A stretch of 64,000 nucleotides of DNA from Labilibaculum sp. K2S (lineage in GTDB: Bacteria; Bacteroidota; Bacteroidia; Bacteroidales; Marinifilaceae), in contig NZ_JAUCMW010000005.1 of NCBI RefSeq assembly GCF_030372765.1, positions 180,548 through 244,547 on the forward strand, read 5' to 3'. The position numbers were made by a program, and so were the translations under genes. Under the pieces are notes generated by a model that worked only from the letters and a program-made list of their open reading frames with translations, ran no database searches and had not been told where the DNA came from. Of the stretch, positions 51,231-61,900 are shown one piece after another (positions within the stretch are counted from its first letter, which is position 1; the number at the start of each line of letters is the position of its first letter).

Positions 51231-51241
51231 CCTGGTATAGT

Positions 51242-51557
51242 TTAATAAGTTTTGATGTGTATTCCTCCTGGAAGCTCAAGTTCCATCCGAATTGGCTGAC
51301 ATTGTGTATTTTTGTTCAAACCTGGAGTAAGTTCTATAAATCCCAGCGTTGATGCTTGGGATTCATCTGATATATGTGTCCGCTGATCAGCCTTCACTTT
51401 CTTAACTTCCCCGTATTATTTCTTGCACCAATAATTGAGCGACTTGCTTTTTAATCCATGTTGGTTTGCAAATGACTTGCGCGTTAGTCCAGATTTCCTC
51501 CACTGCTCCACCAAAGTAAACATCTCTTCTTTCTTGTTCTTCTTTTTTTGTGGCAAA
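51242..51557 (-). mobile_element. Relic of IS66-family TnpA (orf1), with internal stop
   Basis: On the minus strand: EEMFTLVEQWRKSGLTRKSF and ANQHGLKSKSLNYWCKK, then TAA. In the same frame it goes on to FIELTPGLNKN and PIRMELELPGGIHIKTY with a stop at 51242-51244. This is the helix-turn-helix accessory protein of IS66-type elements. No tnpB or tnpC is present, so it is a dead fragment. It lies at the end of the eroded GH5 tail. Confidence 0.75.
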
Positions 51558-51765
51558 ATTAGATCACTTAATCCTATATGTATAGACGTAAGCTGTAGAC
51601 GTGGATACCTTTATACTAATTTTTTTTGTTTGTATAGCTAAGTTTCAGGTATAGAAAAGTTAGTTCATTACAATACCTTTTACAACACATAAAGCACCCT
51701 TTATTCATCTTTTTTTACTGAATTTAGCATTCATAAAATAATACATTTAAAACCTTTAATAATTA
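51558..51765 (+). promoter_or_regulatory. Leader of GH31, with candidate regulatory motif
   Basis: No gene seen. CATAAAGCACCCTTTATTCA (51688-51707) shares CATAAAG-n-ACCCT with the site upstream of susC. ACGTCTA occurs twice in the minus-strand reading near 51589-51610, possibly a leftover of the IS66-type end. This leader probably starts a separate GH31-GH39 transcription unit. Confidence 0.35.
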
Positions 51766-54633
51766 ATGAAGAATAAAAGAAAATATTTAGGTTTATTATG
51801 TGCCGGACTGTTATTAACAGCCTGCTCTGGTTCACAATACCAGATAACAGATGACGGCGTCATTTTAAACCTAAAACAAGAGAAAAAGACACAGTCAAAT
51901 AAACTTCGTTTGCAGGTGTTAGGAGATGAATTAATACATGTTTCTGCAACTCCGGATAAAGATTTCCCTAAGGATTCAAGTTTAATTATTGTTCCTGATC
52001 TTCAAACTGTTCCTTTTGACGTTGCTGATGACGGTGATTCAATTATGTTGACTACATCACGTTTGAAAGTGATGGTTTCTAAGGAAGACGGTGGAATAAA
52101 GTTTAAGGATAAAGATGGACAGGTTATTTTAGCCGAAAAAGCAGGAGGCGGCAAAACATTTTCACCAATTGAAGTTGAAGGCACCAAAGGATACTCAGTA
52201 CGACAACTTTTTGAATCTCCTGCAGATGAAAGTTTTTATGGTCTTGGGCAACATCAGTCTGATGAATTTAACTATAAAGGGAAAAGCGAAGAGCTGTTTC
52301 AATACAATACCAAAGTTTCCGTTCCTTTTATTGTATCCAACAAAAACTACGGACTTTTATGGGATAGCTATTCGTTAAGCCGTTTTGGCGATAGTCGCGA
52401 GTACAAACAACTAAATAGAGTTTTTAAATTATACAATAAAAATGGTCATCTTGGCAGTCTTACCGGAACTTATCAGTCTAAGGCGAATGAATTGAAGAGG
52501 TTGATCCGAGATGAAGATTCTCTCTATTTTGAAGATATAAAAACCATTAATAACCTTCCGGAAAATTTTCCTTTAAAGGGAGCCGATGTAACTTACGAAG
52601 GAGAGATTGAAGCAATACAAAGCGGAACCTATCGTTTTATTTTATATTATGCCGGATATATGAAGGTTTATTTGAATAATGAATTGGTAGTTCCCGAGCG
52701 TTGGAGAACAGCATGGAACCCCAATAGTTATAAATTTACCTTTGAACTTGAAGCAGGAAAACGAGTTCCATTGCGCGTTGAATGGAAACCAGATGGCGGA
52801 AAGTCGTATTGTGGTTTATGTGTTCAAACTCCTCTACCCGAAGAAGAACAAAATGCTCAGGTTTGGTGGAGCGAGATGAATAAAAAACTAGATTACTATT
52901 TTGTGCACGGTAATTCAATGGACGAAGTTATCAAAGGATACCGAACACTAACCGGAAAATCACAAGTAATGCCAAAATGGGCAATGGGTTTTTGGCAGAG
53001 TCGTGAGCGTTACAAAACTCAAGATGAGATTTTAGGCGTATTAAAAGAATTCCGGGACAGGAAAGTTCCTATTGACAACATTGTACAGGATTGGAATTAT
53101 TGGAATGAAAGCGATTGGGGAAGCCATGAGTTTGACAAGAGCCGTTTCCCTGATCCAAAAGCAATGGTTGATTCTATTCATGCCATGAACGGAAAAGTAA
53201 TGATTTCGGTATGGCCTAAGTTTTATGTAACAACCGAACATTTTAAAGAATTTGATAAAAAAGGCTGGATGTACCAACAAGCTGTTAAAGATAGCGTACG
53301 CGACTGGGTTGGCCCGGGTTATGTTGGATCTTTCTACGATGCCTATTCAGCAGAGGCACGGAAGTTGTTCTGGAATCAGATTTATGACAAATTGTACCCA
53401 TTAGGATTTGATTCGTGGTGGATGGATGCCAGTGAGCCAAATGTGCTTGACTGTACAGATATGAAATATCGTAAGGCTTTATGCGGACCAACTGCTTTAG
53501 GTCCTTCTACAGAGTATTTCAATACATACGCTTTGATGAATGCAGAGGCAATTTATGATGGACAAAGAAGTGTTGCCCCAAATAAACGTGTTTTCTTACT
53601 TACTCGTTCTGGATTTGCCGGGTTACAAAGGTATTCAACAGCAACATGGAGTGGTGATATTGGCACTCGTTGGGAAGATATGAAAGCCCAGATTTCTGCT
53701 GGTTTAAACTTCTCAATTAGTGGTGTACCGTATTGGACAATGGATATTGGCGGGTTTTGTGTTGAAGATCGTTACGTAGCCGGACAACAGGAATACAACA
53801 AAAGCGGAAAAGAAAATGCTGATTATAAAGAGTGGCGTGAACTAAATACCCGTTGGTATCAATTCGGTTCCTTTGCACCACTATACAGGTCACATGGGCA
53901 ATATCCGTACCGAGAAGTGTGGAACATCGCTCCGGAAGGACATCCTGCATATAAGTCCATTACATACTTTACCAACTTGCGTTACAGGTTGATGCCTTAT
54001 ATTTATACAATGGCTGGTATGACTTATTTTAATGATTACACCATTATGAGGCCATTGGTTATGGATTTTTCTGCTGATGCTAATGTCCGGAATATTGGCG
54101 ATCAGTTTATGTTTGGGCCAGCTTTCATGGTATGTCCGGTATATAAATATCAGGCACGTGAGCGCGAAGTTTATTTCCCTGAAGGTACAAATTGGTATGA
54201 TTTCTATACAGGTAAATACATACAAGGAGGACAGAAATTAAATGTGGATGCTCCTTACGAACACATTCCATTGTACATCCGCGAAGGCGCTATTATCCCT
54301 GTTGGTCCTGAAATTCAATACACAGATGAGAAACCAGCAGAAAAAATTGTTCTGTATGTTTATCGTGGACAAGATGGTAATTTTACTCTTTACGAAGACG
54401 AAGGCGTAAATTATAATTACGAAAAAGGTTCTTATTCGAACATACCTTTCATCTACGATGACACTAAAGGAACACTTACTATAGGAGAACGTAAAGGACA
54501 GTTCGAAGGAATGCTGAAAGAGCGTACATTTATTATTGTTCCTGTAAGTAAAGATAATGCCCAAGGTTTTAAATATGATGCCCAAGGTAAAAAAGTAAGT
54601 TATGATGGGCATGAGCAAACAATCAAACTGTGA
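51766..54633 (+). CDS. GH31 alpha-xylosidase-type lipoprotein with PA14 domain
   Basis: 955 aa. Lipobox LLTAC (Cys20) followed by SGSQ, so it probably faces the periplasm. N-terminal GH31 sandwich (ESFYGLGQHQSDEFNY), a PA14 insertion (about 225-365; YRFILYYAGYMKVYLNNELV), TIM barrel (PIDNIVQDWNYWNESDWGSH), nucleophile Asp554 (WWMDASEPN), acid/base Asp631 (TWSGDIGTRW), DUF5110-like C-terminus (YVYRGQDGNFTLYEDEGVNY). PA14-bearing GH31 enzymes of this length are the alpha-xylosidases that remove xylose from xyloglucan oligosaccharides, which makes this gene the strongest pointer to the PUL's substrate. Confidence 0.9.
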   Translation: MKNKRKYLGLLCAGLLLTACSGSQYQITDDGVILNLKQEKKTQSNKLRLQVLGDELIHVSATPDKDFPKDSSLIIVPDLQTVPFDVADDGDSIMLTTSRLKVMVSKEDGGIKFKDKDGQVILAEKAGGGKTFSPIEVEGTKGYSVRQLFESPADESFYGLGQHQSDEFNYKGKSEELFQYNTKVSVPFIVSNKNYGLLWDSYSLSRFGDSREYKQLNRVFKLYNKNGHLGSLTGTYQSKANELKRLIRDEDSLYFEDIKTINNLPENFPLKGADVTYEGEIEAIQSGTYRFILYYAGYMKVYLNNELVVPERWRTAWNPNSYKFTFELEAGKRVPLRVEWKPDGGKSYCGLCVQTPLPEEEQNAQVWWSEMNKKLDYYFVHGNSMDEVIKGYRTLTGKSQVMPKWAMGFWQSRERYKTQDEILGVLKEFRDRKVPIDNIVQDWNYWNESDWGSHEFDKSRFPDPKAMVDSIHAMNGKVMISVWPKFYVTTEHFKEFDKKGWMYQQAVKDSVRDWVGPGYVGSFYDAYSAEARKLFWNQIYDKLYPLGFDSWWMDASEPNVLDCTDMKYRKALCGPTALGPSTEYFNTYALMNAEAIYDGQRSVAPNKRVFLLTRSGFAGLQRYSTATWSGDIGTRWEDMKAQISAGLNFSISGVPYWTMDIGGFCVEDRYVAGQQEYNKSGKENADYKEWRELNTRWYQFGSFAPLYRSHGQYPYREVWNIAPEGHPAYKSITYFTNLRYRLMPYIYTMAGMTYFNDYTIMRPLVMDFSADANVRNIGDQFMFGPAFMVCPVYKYQAREREVYFPEGTNWYDFYTGKYIQGGQKLNVDAPYEHIPLYIREGAIIPVGPEIQYTDEKPAEKIVLYVYRGQDGNFTLYEDEGVNYNYEKGSYSNIPFIYDDTKGTLTIGERKGQFEGMLKERTFIIVPVSKDNAQGFKYDAQGKKVSYDGHEQTIKL

Positions 54634-54666
54634 TTGAATACTAAATCAAAAGCTTAATAATATTTG

Positions 54667-54708
54667 CAGGTATCGTATGAGCCATTAAGTATACTCATAG
54701 GATACCTG
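54667..54708 (+). terminator. Hairpin after GH31
   Basis: CAGGTATC (54667-54674) with GATACCTG (54701-54708), extended by ATGAG (54677-54681) with CTCAT (54694-54698) across a 2-by-2 internal loop. It lies 34 bp after the stop and is followed by TTATTG. Confidence 0.5.
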
Positions 54709-54813
54709 TTATTGAAATAAAATTTGATTTTCGGGTAAGAAAAGTTTAAGGTATAAGAATTTTAGACTCTTCTCTAAGTAAAATATCTAACACTTGAATA
54801 AACAAATAAAAAA

Positions 54814-56403
54814 ATGAGATTTAGTCGTTTGTATTTTTTTTCGCTTGCATTTTTATTGGCCTTGCCGGTATTTGCAAAAAAGAATAAGGAAACTAATTTA
54901 AAAGAAAGAGTTATCAGTGTTGATTTCAACAGTGAAAAAGGAGCTTTGAATACAATGTTCAAAGAATGCATTGGAGCCGGTCGTGCCAATGAAGGGTTAC
55001 GTGCAGATTGGCAACAGCAGTTAGCATACACAAAAAAAATGTGCGACTTTAAGTATATTCGTATGCATGGCCTTTTGAGCGATGATATGGCTGTTTACAC
55101 CGAAGACAGCAAAGGAAATCCCCAGTACAGTTATATGTATATTGATGCTTTGTATGATTATTTATTATCAATAGGGATCAAACCTTTTGTAGAACTGGGA
55201 TTTATGCCTCAAGCATTGGCCAGTGGCCAGCAAACGATTTTTTGGTGGAAAGGAAATGTCACTCCTCCAAAAGATTATCAAAAATGGGAAGATTTTATAC
55301 GCAATCTTACACAACACTTTACGGAGCGCTATGGAGTTGAAGAAGTTAAAACCTGGTATTTTGAAGTTTGGAACGAGCCTAATCTTTCACCCGGATTCTG
55401 GACAGGCACTCAAGCGGACTACTTTAAACTATATCAATATACTGCGAAAGCAGTAAAAAGTGTAAACCCTGATTACAAGGTAGGAGGTCCGGGAACAGCA
55501 GGTGCTGCCTGGGAGAGTGAAACCATTGATTTTTGCATTAAAAATAATACCCCAATCGATTTTATAAGCACCCATTCGTATGGTGTTAAACAGGGGTTTC
55601 TTGATGAATACGGTAACGGTGGCACAGTACTGAGTAAAGATCCAATGAGTGTAAGTGGCGATGTGCTTCAATCTCGCAATGAAATTTCTTCTTCCGAAAA
55701 ACCAAATTTAGAGTTGCATTATACTGAGTGGAGTTCTTCTTATACTCCGGCCGATCCAATTCACGACAGTTATCATGAGGCAGCATATATCCTGGAAAAA
55801 ATTAAGCAGGTTGGAACTGCTGCTAATTCAATGTCGTATTGGGTATTCACCGATATTTTTGAAGAACCGGGGCCTCGTTTCAAACCTTTCCATGGCGGAT
55901 TTGGATTGATGACCATTCAGGGTATTAAGAAAGCTGCTTTTTATGCCTATAACTACATGAATAAGCTCGGTGATACAGAGTTGGTTAATAATGATACCAG
56001 ATCCTGGGCATCAAAAGATGATGGTGGTGATATTCAATTACTTCTTTGGGATTTCACAAATACACATCCCGGTGATTCTACACATAACCAGAAATATTAT
56101 ATACAGGATTTACCTGCAAAGTCAAAAGGAAAGGTAAAAGTAAACCTGACCAATGTTCCGGCAGGACAATATAGAATGGAGATTTATAAAGTGGGCTACC
56201 GTGTGAATGATGCTTATACCAGCTATATAGATATGGGAAGACCCAATCAACTTAATAAACAGCAGGTAGAAGAACTAAAAAGTCAAAATGATGGTTCTCC
56301 TGTTTTAACAGAATTGGTTGATATCGATTCAAATGGAGAATTTACTAAGGAACTAGACATTCGTGAAAATGATGTTTTCATGCTCAACTTGGTAAAGAAA
56401 TAG
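54814..56403 (+). CDS. GH39 glycosidase (beta-xylosidase-type)
   Basis: 529 aa. Signal peptide ends near PVFAKK. GH39 barrel: CIGAGRANEGLRADWQQQLA, KYIRMHGLLSDDMAVY, FVELGFMPQALASG, acid/base Glu188 (EVWNEPNLSPGFW), GGPGTAG, FISTHSYG, nucleophile Glu305 (LHYTEWSSSY). C-terminal beta-sandwich follows. The motifs are canonical for GH39; sugar could be xylose or arabinose. Confidence 0.9.
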   Translation: MRFSRLYFFSLAFLLALPVFAKKNKETNLKERVISVDFNSEKGALNTMFKECIGAGRANEGLRADWQQQLAYTKKMCDFKYIRMHGLLSDDMAVYTEDSKGNPQYSYMYIDALYDYLLSIGIKPFVELGFMPQALASGQQTIFWWKGNVTPPKDYQKWEDFIRNLTQHFTERYGVEEVKTWYFEVWNEPNLSPGFWTGTQADYFKLYQYTAKAVKSVNPDYKVGGPGTAGAAWESETIDFCIKNNTPIDFISTHSYGVKQGFLDEYGNGGTVLSKDPMSVSGDVLQSRNEISSSEKPNLELHYTEWSSSYTPADPIHDSYHEAAYILEKIKQVGTAANSMSYWVFTDIFEEPGPRFKPFHGGFGLMTIQGIKKAAFYAYNYMNKLGDTELVNNDTRSWASKDDGGDIQLLLWDFTNTHPGDSTHNQKYYIQDLPAKSKGKVKVNLTNVPAGQYRMEIYKVGYRVNDAYTSYIDMGRPNQLNKQQVEELKSQNDGSPVLTELVDIDSNGEFTKELDIRENDVFMLNLVKK

Positions 56404-56526
56404 TGAATTGCTAAAACTTAGATATTTCATTTATTGATGAGAAACAACTTCTTTTTTATCGTTAATTAGGTATGGATTTAACCATGCTTGATATTAAAAT
56501 CTGCACGTTTAAACATCAATCTTATT

Positions 56527-57120
56527 ATGAAAATAACATTGTCATTAATTATTTGCATAATAACTGCCGTAAGTATTTATGCCCAAAAAACTTTTCCTTT
56601 TCAGAATCCTGCATTAGACGATGAAAAACGGATAGATAATATCATTTCACTACTAACTGTAGATGAAAAGATTAATTGTTTAAGTGCCGGATTTTCTGTA
56701 CCAAGATTGGGAATCCGGAATAGTGGCAATAGTGAGGGGCTACATGGATTATCGCAAGGTGGCCCGGGATTTAATTATGACTCCAAAACCCCAACAACTC
56801 AATTCCCCCAGGCAATAGGCTTAGCCCAGATGTGGGACGAAGAACTACTTAAAGAGGTAGCTGCTCAACAGGCTTATGAAGCTCGTTACGTTTGCCCTAA
56901 ATATTATCGTGCAGGCCTTGTTGTGTGGGGGCCAAATGCGGATATGGGACGTGATACGCGTTGGGGCAGGACAGAAGAATGCTACGGAGAAGACCCATTC
57001 CTTACCTCCAGATTAGTAACAGCTTTTGTGCGGGGGATGCAGGGTGACGATCCTAAATACTGGATGGTAGCATCATTAATGAAGCATGACCAACGAAGAA
57101 GCCTGCCAATTGCCTGTTAG
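56527..57120 (+). pseudogene. Truncated GH3 (N-terminal third only)
   Basis: Starts at the ATG at 56527 (MKITLSLIICIITAVSIYAQ signal peptide). Good GH3 sequence follows: RLGIRNSGNSEGLHGLSQGG, TRWGRTEECYGEDPFLTSRL, VASLMKH. At about 57084 it changes abruptly to nonsense (DQRRSLPIAC, stop), because the downstream DNA belongs to a GH97 gene in another frame. The nucleophile and whole C-domain are missing, so it is inactive. It is not a recent copy of any other GH3 here. Confidence 0.85.
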
Positions 57121-57303
57121 CTTGTCGTTTTTAGATGAGGGAACTAAATACCTGGCAACGATTTATGCCGATGCCCGGGTACAGGTTATGAGCACAATCC
57201 AACAGCCGTTGAAATATCAACTCAAGTGGCTCAATCAACGATACACTGCAGCTGAATTTGGGAGAAGGAGGCGGTTTTGCAATAAGTTTTATCAAGCAAT
57301 AAT
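57086..57303 (+). pseudogene. C-terminal remnant of a GH97, fused to the truncated GH3
   Basis: Reads MTNEEACQLPVSLSFLDEGT and KYLATIYADA. After frame changes come HNPTAVEISTQVAQST and then LQLNLGEGGGFAISFIKQ with a TAA at 57301. This is the last sandwich of a GH97 (compare LSFLGEGTYSAEIFKDG and MANGGGFAIIIS in the gene at 26310). At least two frameshifts are present. The GH3/GH97 join at about 57081-57090 marks a deletion of several kilobases of former coding DNA. Confidence 0.8.
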
Positions 57304-57453
57304 AGAATAAGTTAAAAATAGATCTGATTAAGTACTGATATTGAAAAATAGAGTTTATGAAACGAGCATGATGGAATATCCTGACTCACAGGAGTGGTAT
57401 TAAAATCATGTGAGTTCCATCTTATACCTTGAAAAAATGAATAATTATAATAA

Positions 57454-57550
57454 GATGAAACGAGCCATGATAAAGTCTTTCTCACACAGGAAAAGGACTT
57501 TGGGGCGAGTTCAATGTGACCATTAAAAGAAAAATTATAGGCACATGAAA
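57454..57550 (+). repeat. 97-bp direct repeat, copy 2
   Basis: 91/97 identical to 39061-39157. It ends in CATGAAA, whose ATG (57545) is the start codon of the degraded GH29. In this copy the internal frame of copy 1 is broken (ATG to ACG, TGG to TGA). Confidence 0.9.
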
Positions 57551-57957
57551 AAATATACAGCCATATGCTTAATATTGGCCCTAAGGGTGATGGAACAGTG
57601 CCTGTTCAAACAATAGATACTTTACAAATAATAGGAGACTGGATGAAAACTTACGGAGAAAGTATTTATGGCACCACACGCAGCCCTTTCAAAACTGAAC
57701 CGGAATGGGGCTTATATACCAAGAAGGAAGGTAAACTGTATATCCATGTTTTTAGTTGGCCTAAAACTAGGGAGCTAACTGTTCCGGCATTGAAAAATAA
57801 TATTAAAAAAATATACCTGATAGGTGCTCTTGAAACTCAACTTAATTATACAGTTAACGATGGGGAGATTATGATTTCATTGCCTGAAGATGCTCCAAAT
57901 GAAATTAATTCGGTAGCAGTTATTGAGGTTGAGGGACTACCGGAGGCATCTGAATGA
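57545..57957 (+). pseudogene. Internally deleted GH29: signal peptide joined to the C-terminal part
   Basis: The ATG at 57545 opens MKKYTAICLILAL, a signal peptide start that then runs out of frame to a stop. Overlapping, from 57565, is MLNIGPKGDGTV, IIGDWMKTYGESIYG, TTRSPFKTEPEWGLYTKK and so on to a TGA at 57955. This corresponds to about residues 315-445 of the GH29 at 21428 (NIGPKGDG, ATRSPF, WGLYTKKAGKLYTHVFSWP). The whole catalytic core between is gone. The join lies in similar sequences, TTAATATTGGCC serving both sides. Confidence 0.85.
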
Positions 57958-58020
57958 AAGAGTATAACCTTTGTCACAAATGAATAATATAGAATAGTAA
58001 ACACTAAAAGTCATACGTTG

Positions 58021-58719
58021 ATGAAACATTTTTTTTGTAAGATGAGAAAGCATAGCTGGGTTTATGCTCTTGCTGGCATGGCAATCATGAATGCATGTAC
58101 TAGTAAAGTTACCCGGGTTGCTTGTGTGGGTGATAGCATTACAGAAGGTTATGGTTTGGCAGTTCAAAGCCAAACAGGATATCCGGTGGTGCTTGACAGT
58201 ATTCTTGGTGCCGATTACCGGGTATTGAACTCGGGCAGAAGTGCTACAACACTCCAGCAAAAAGGGGATTTCCCTTATTGGATTTGTAAAGAGTTTTCTA
58301 ATGTCTTTGCTTTTGACCCTGATATTATTGTTATTAAGTTAGGAACCAATGATACTAAACCATATAACTGGCATGCAGATCGGTATGAAAAAGATTACCA
58401 GGCTTTAATAGATACTTTTAAAACCATACCGGCGAAGCCACAAATTTATTTGTGCTTGCCGGTTCCTGTGTTTAAAACAAAGTGGGGGATCAACGATTCT
58501 ACTGTTGTTAATGGTGTGATTCCTATGGTAAAACAACTAGCAAAAGTCAATAATCTGCCAATAATAGATTTGTACCATCAAATGCAGGATCAGGGTGCTA
58601 ATTTCCCTGATAGTATTCATCCAAATGAGCAGGCAGCTAAAGTTATGGCGGGAATCATAGCTAGAGAAATTGGTAAGAGAATACTATTGACCCGCTTTTT
58701 TAGCTTCGCAGATTTTTGA
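58021..58719 (+). CDS. SGNH/GDSL-family esterase, probable lipoprotein
   Basis: 232 aa from the ATG at 58021 (58042 also possible). The N-terminus MRKHSWVYALAGMAIMNAC gives a possible lipobox at Cys26. Block I VGDSITEGYG (Ser39), block II LNSGRSATTL, block III KLGTNDTKP, block V PDSIHPNEQ (Asp197, His200): complete catalytic set. Probably deacetylates the glycan, a second esterase with a different fold from the one at 38126. The end RFFSFADF is atypical. Confidence 0.85.
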   Translation: MKHFFCKMRKHSWVYALAGMAIMNACTSKVTRVACVGDSITEGYGLAVQSQTGYPVVLDSILGADYRVLNSGRSATTLQQKGDFPYWICKEFSNVFAFDPDIIVIKLGTNDTKPYNWHADRYEKDYQALIDTFKTIPAKPQIYLCLPVPVFKTKWGINDSTVVNGVIPMVKQLAKVNNLPIIDLYHQMQDQGANFPDSIHPNEQAAKVMAGIIAREIGKRILLTRFFSFADF

Positions 58720-58903
58720 TTGATCTCTGTTTTGGCATATCCGACAAAAGAGAAGTAATGTTAGTCGTGGCCTATGTATAAGTAGGTTGATCCGTTGATA
58801 CTAGCGTCATGTCATGTATGGAACTGCCATGATTTACCAACCAGATATCCTGCGTATGAGTTTTTTATATAAATTTATATTGTTGAAAGTTTAAAGATAA
58901 ATT

Positions 58904-61900
58904 ATGAGGATGAGGAGAATAGCAAGACTATTGAGTATAATATTGGCATATACTATTTCATTAAATGTAGTTGGTCAACCTTCATATATTTTTCATCATT
59001 TGAATACGAATGATGGACTTTCTAACAGTAATGTAATGTCAATTTTAAAAGATAGTTACGGATTTTTATGGGTTGGGACTGGATATGGGTTAAATCGTTA
59101 TGATGGTTATGGGTTTAAAGTATATTTAAAGAATAAAGACATAAGTAATTCATTATCAGACAATGAAATTTTGGACTTGCAAGAAGATGGACTTGGTAAT
59201 ATATGGATCAAAACTAAGTTTAATTACATGGTTTATGACAGAAAGAAAGATTGCTTCATTAACGATATAGGAGATTTTCTTAAAAATTTTGGCATTGAGG
59301 TCGATCGGAACTATTTAGTGCATGTTGATAAAAATGAAGACTTATGGGTGTTAAGTAATCAAAAAGTTTTTTTTTACGATACTCATAAAAATGAACTAAA
59401 TGTTTTCGCAATGAAAGTTCAGGTGGATGAAGTAATTACTTCAGATTTTAGCGATGACGGGGAGAGTTTGTATGGTAATTGTAATAATGGAATTATTTGG
59501 CAGATAAATAAACGCACTGGTAATCAGGAAGTATTGGAAGTTAATAACGCGTTTGGATCTGGAGATAGTGATTATTTTAATAAGATATTTGTTGATGATC
59601 ATCGAGGTATTTGGCTTTTTTCTCGAAAAAATGATCAGATGCTATACCGAAAAAGCGAACAATCTGATTGGAAGATATTGAAATTGCATTCTTCTGTGGA
59701 AACCAGAAGTAATGGCGTATTAAGACTAATGGATGACGGTAATGGACGTATCTGGGTAGGTACTGATCATAAAGGTGTGTTTATCTATGATCAAGTCAAT
59801 AATCAAATGACCAATTTACTTTCTGAGGATAAAACAAGTTTTTCGATTGCATCCAATAATGTGGGTTGTTTATATAAAGATAAAAGTGGTATTATTTGGT
59901 TAGGACATAATAAAAAGGGAATCTCCTTTTATCATGATAGTTTTCGTAAGTTTTACAATGTTGAATATGCCGAATGTGAGGATGTTAGTGTGGTTTTGGA
60001 AGATAGAATGGGAAATGTTTGGTTGGGTACCGATGGAAAGGGGTTGTATGTGTCTCGAAATGTATCTGAAAGTAGCGTTGAAAAACTACCAATTGAGAAT
60101 AGTTCTATCGTCTCATTATTGGAAGATAAGAACGGTCGAATTTGGGTTGGAACCTATTTGAGTGGCTTGTATTGTATCGAAGGTGATAAAATTAAGCATT
60201 ATACCAATGCTAATAGTAAGTTGGCTTCTGATGACATTTGGTGTTTAAAAGAAGATAGGTATGGGGCTATATGGATTGCCTCTCTTAACGGTGGAATTCA
60301 ATGTTTGAAAGTAGATAATGATAGTTTTGATTCTCTAATCCTGGTTTCGGAAGAGATTAAATATCCATTAGATATGTTCTATGATGGAGGTGATAAATTA
60401 TATGTTGGTACTGTCAATGGTATGTATATTATAGACATTACTAATGGAGATCAAGAGTTGCATCAACAAAATCGAAGAGGAACACAGCAACTAAAAGAAA
60501 TCGTTATTAATAATGTTTATATCGATCGGTTAGGTAATATTTGGTTAGGAAATTCTCAAGGATTGACCATATGGGATATGAAAAACGATTCTTTGCATTA
60601 CCTTAATAAAGAAAGCGGGTTGTGCGATAATATCATTAGAGGTATTGTCGAGGATGATCAAAATAAAATATGGGTAACTACAAGTAATGGTTTATCAGTT
60701 CTTTCTACAGAGCGGGATGCGTATGGTGAATTAAAAATTTCGAACAGGAACTATTCTACAAAGGATGGAATTAGCACGAACTATTTTAATAATCATGCAA
60801 TTTGTAAGTTATCTAATGGCGATATTTTATTGGGAGAAACACAAGGTTATACCATTATTAATCCCAATAAACTGGCAGAAACTTATTTAGCCAATACCAA
60901 AGTTTTTTTAACAGGGTTAAGTGTAGGTAATAATAATATAATGGTAGATTCATTATATAATGGTCGTAGAATTTTAAACAAGTCTATTGAGCTAACAGAT
61001 ACTGTAACCTTTAGCTATAAGGATATGCTTCTTTCATTTCATTTTACTACTGGAGATTTGATAAATGCTGATAAAGTAAAATATGAATATAAATTGGAAG
61101 GATTTAGCAGTCAATGGATTGATACACATGAGAATAGGATTGTTTTTTCTTCGTTAAATCCAGGTGAGTATAAACTATTTATAAAAGCCTGTAATAGTAA
61201 TGGAGTTTGGAGTAATCAAGTCACCACTTTAAATATTAATGTAACACCTCCTTTCTATTTGTCATGGATTGGGAAAACATTGTCTATCATTGTTCTTTTA
61301 ACTCTTATTTCATATATTTTTTATCGAAACCGTAAAAGGAACAATCTCAAGTTCGAATATAAACAGATGTTGATGAAGCAAGAACAAGAAAAGATATTAA
61401 ATGATATGAAACTAAGGTTTTTTACAAATGTCAGCCATGATTTACGAACGCCTCTTACCCTTATCACTACTCCATTACAAACCATATTAAATGAAGAATT
61501 AGACGCTGGTTTACGTAAAAAACTGCAAGTAATCTATAAAAATGCGGAACAATTATTCTCACTAATAAACTCCTTATTGGATTTTCGAAAGTTAGATGTG
61601 GGAGGAGAAGTGTTAAATTTGCAATTGGGAGATTTTGTTAATTTTGTTAGAGATGTTTGTATTCCATTTAATTCGCATGCGGTTGATCGAAACATACAAT
61701 TTTCATTCTCTAATGAAATCGAAAATCTGACAATGCAGTTTGATCCTGTTAAAGTTCATAAGATTATGCTAAACATTCTCTCTAATGCCTTTAAATATAC
61801 TCCTGATGGAGGTGAAATTAGTGTTGGTATTTATCAGGAAGATGACAATGTTTGTATCAGGGTTTCAGACTCAGGTTCAGGTATTAGTGATGCGGAAAAG

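Noticed and set aside
51435..51641. 68-aa + strand frame in the GH5-GH31 gap
   Set aside because: Antisense of the IS66 TnpA relic.
54238..54618. 126-aa minus-strand frame inside GH31
   Set aside because: Shadow of the C-terminal GH31 domain; composition rich in Ile/Phe/Asn as expected for antisense of AT-rich coding DNA.
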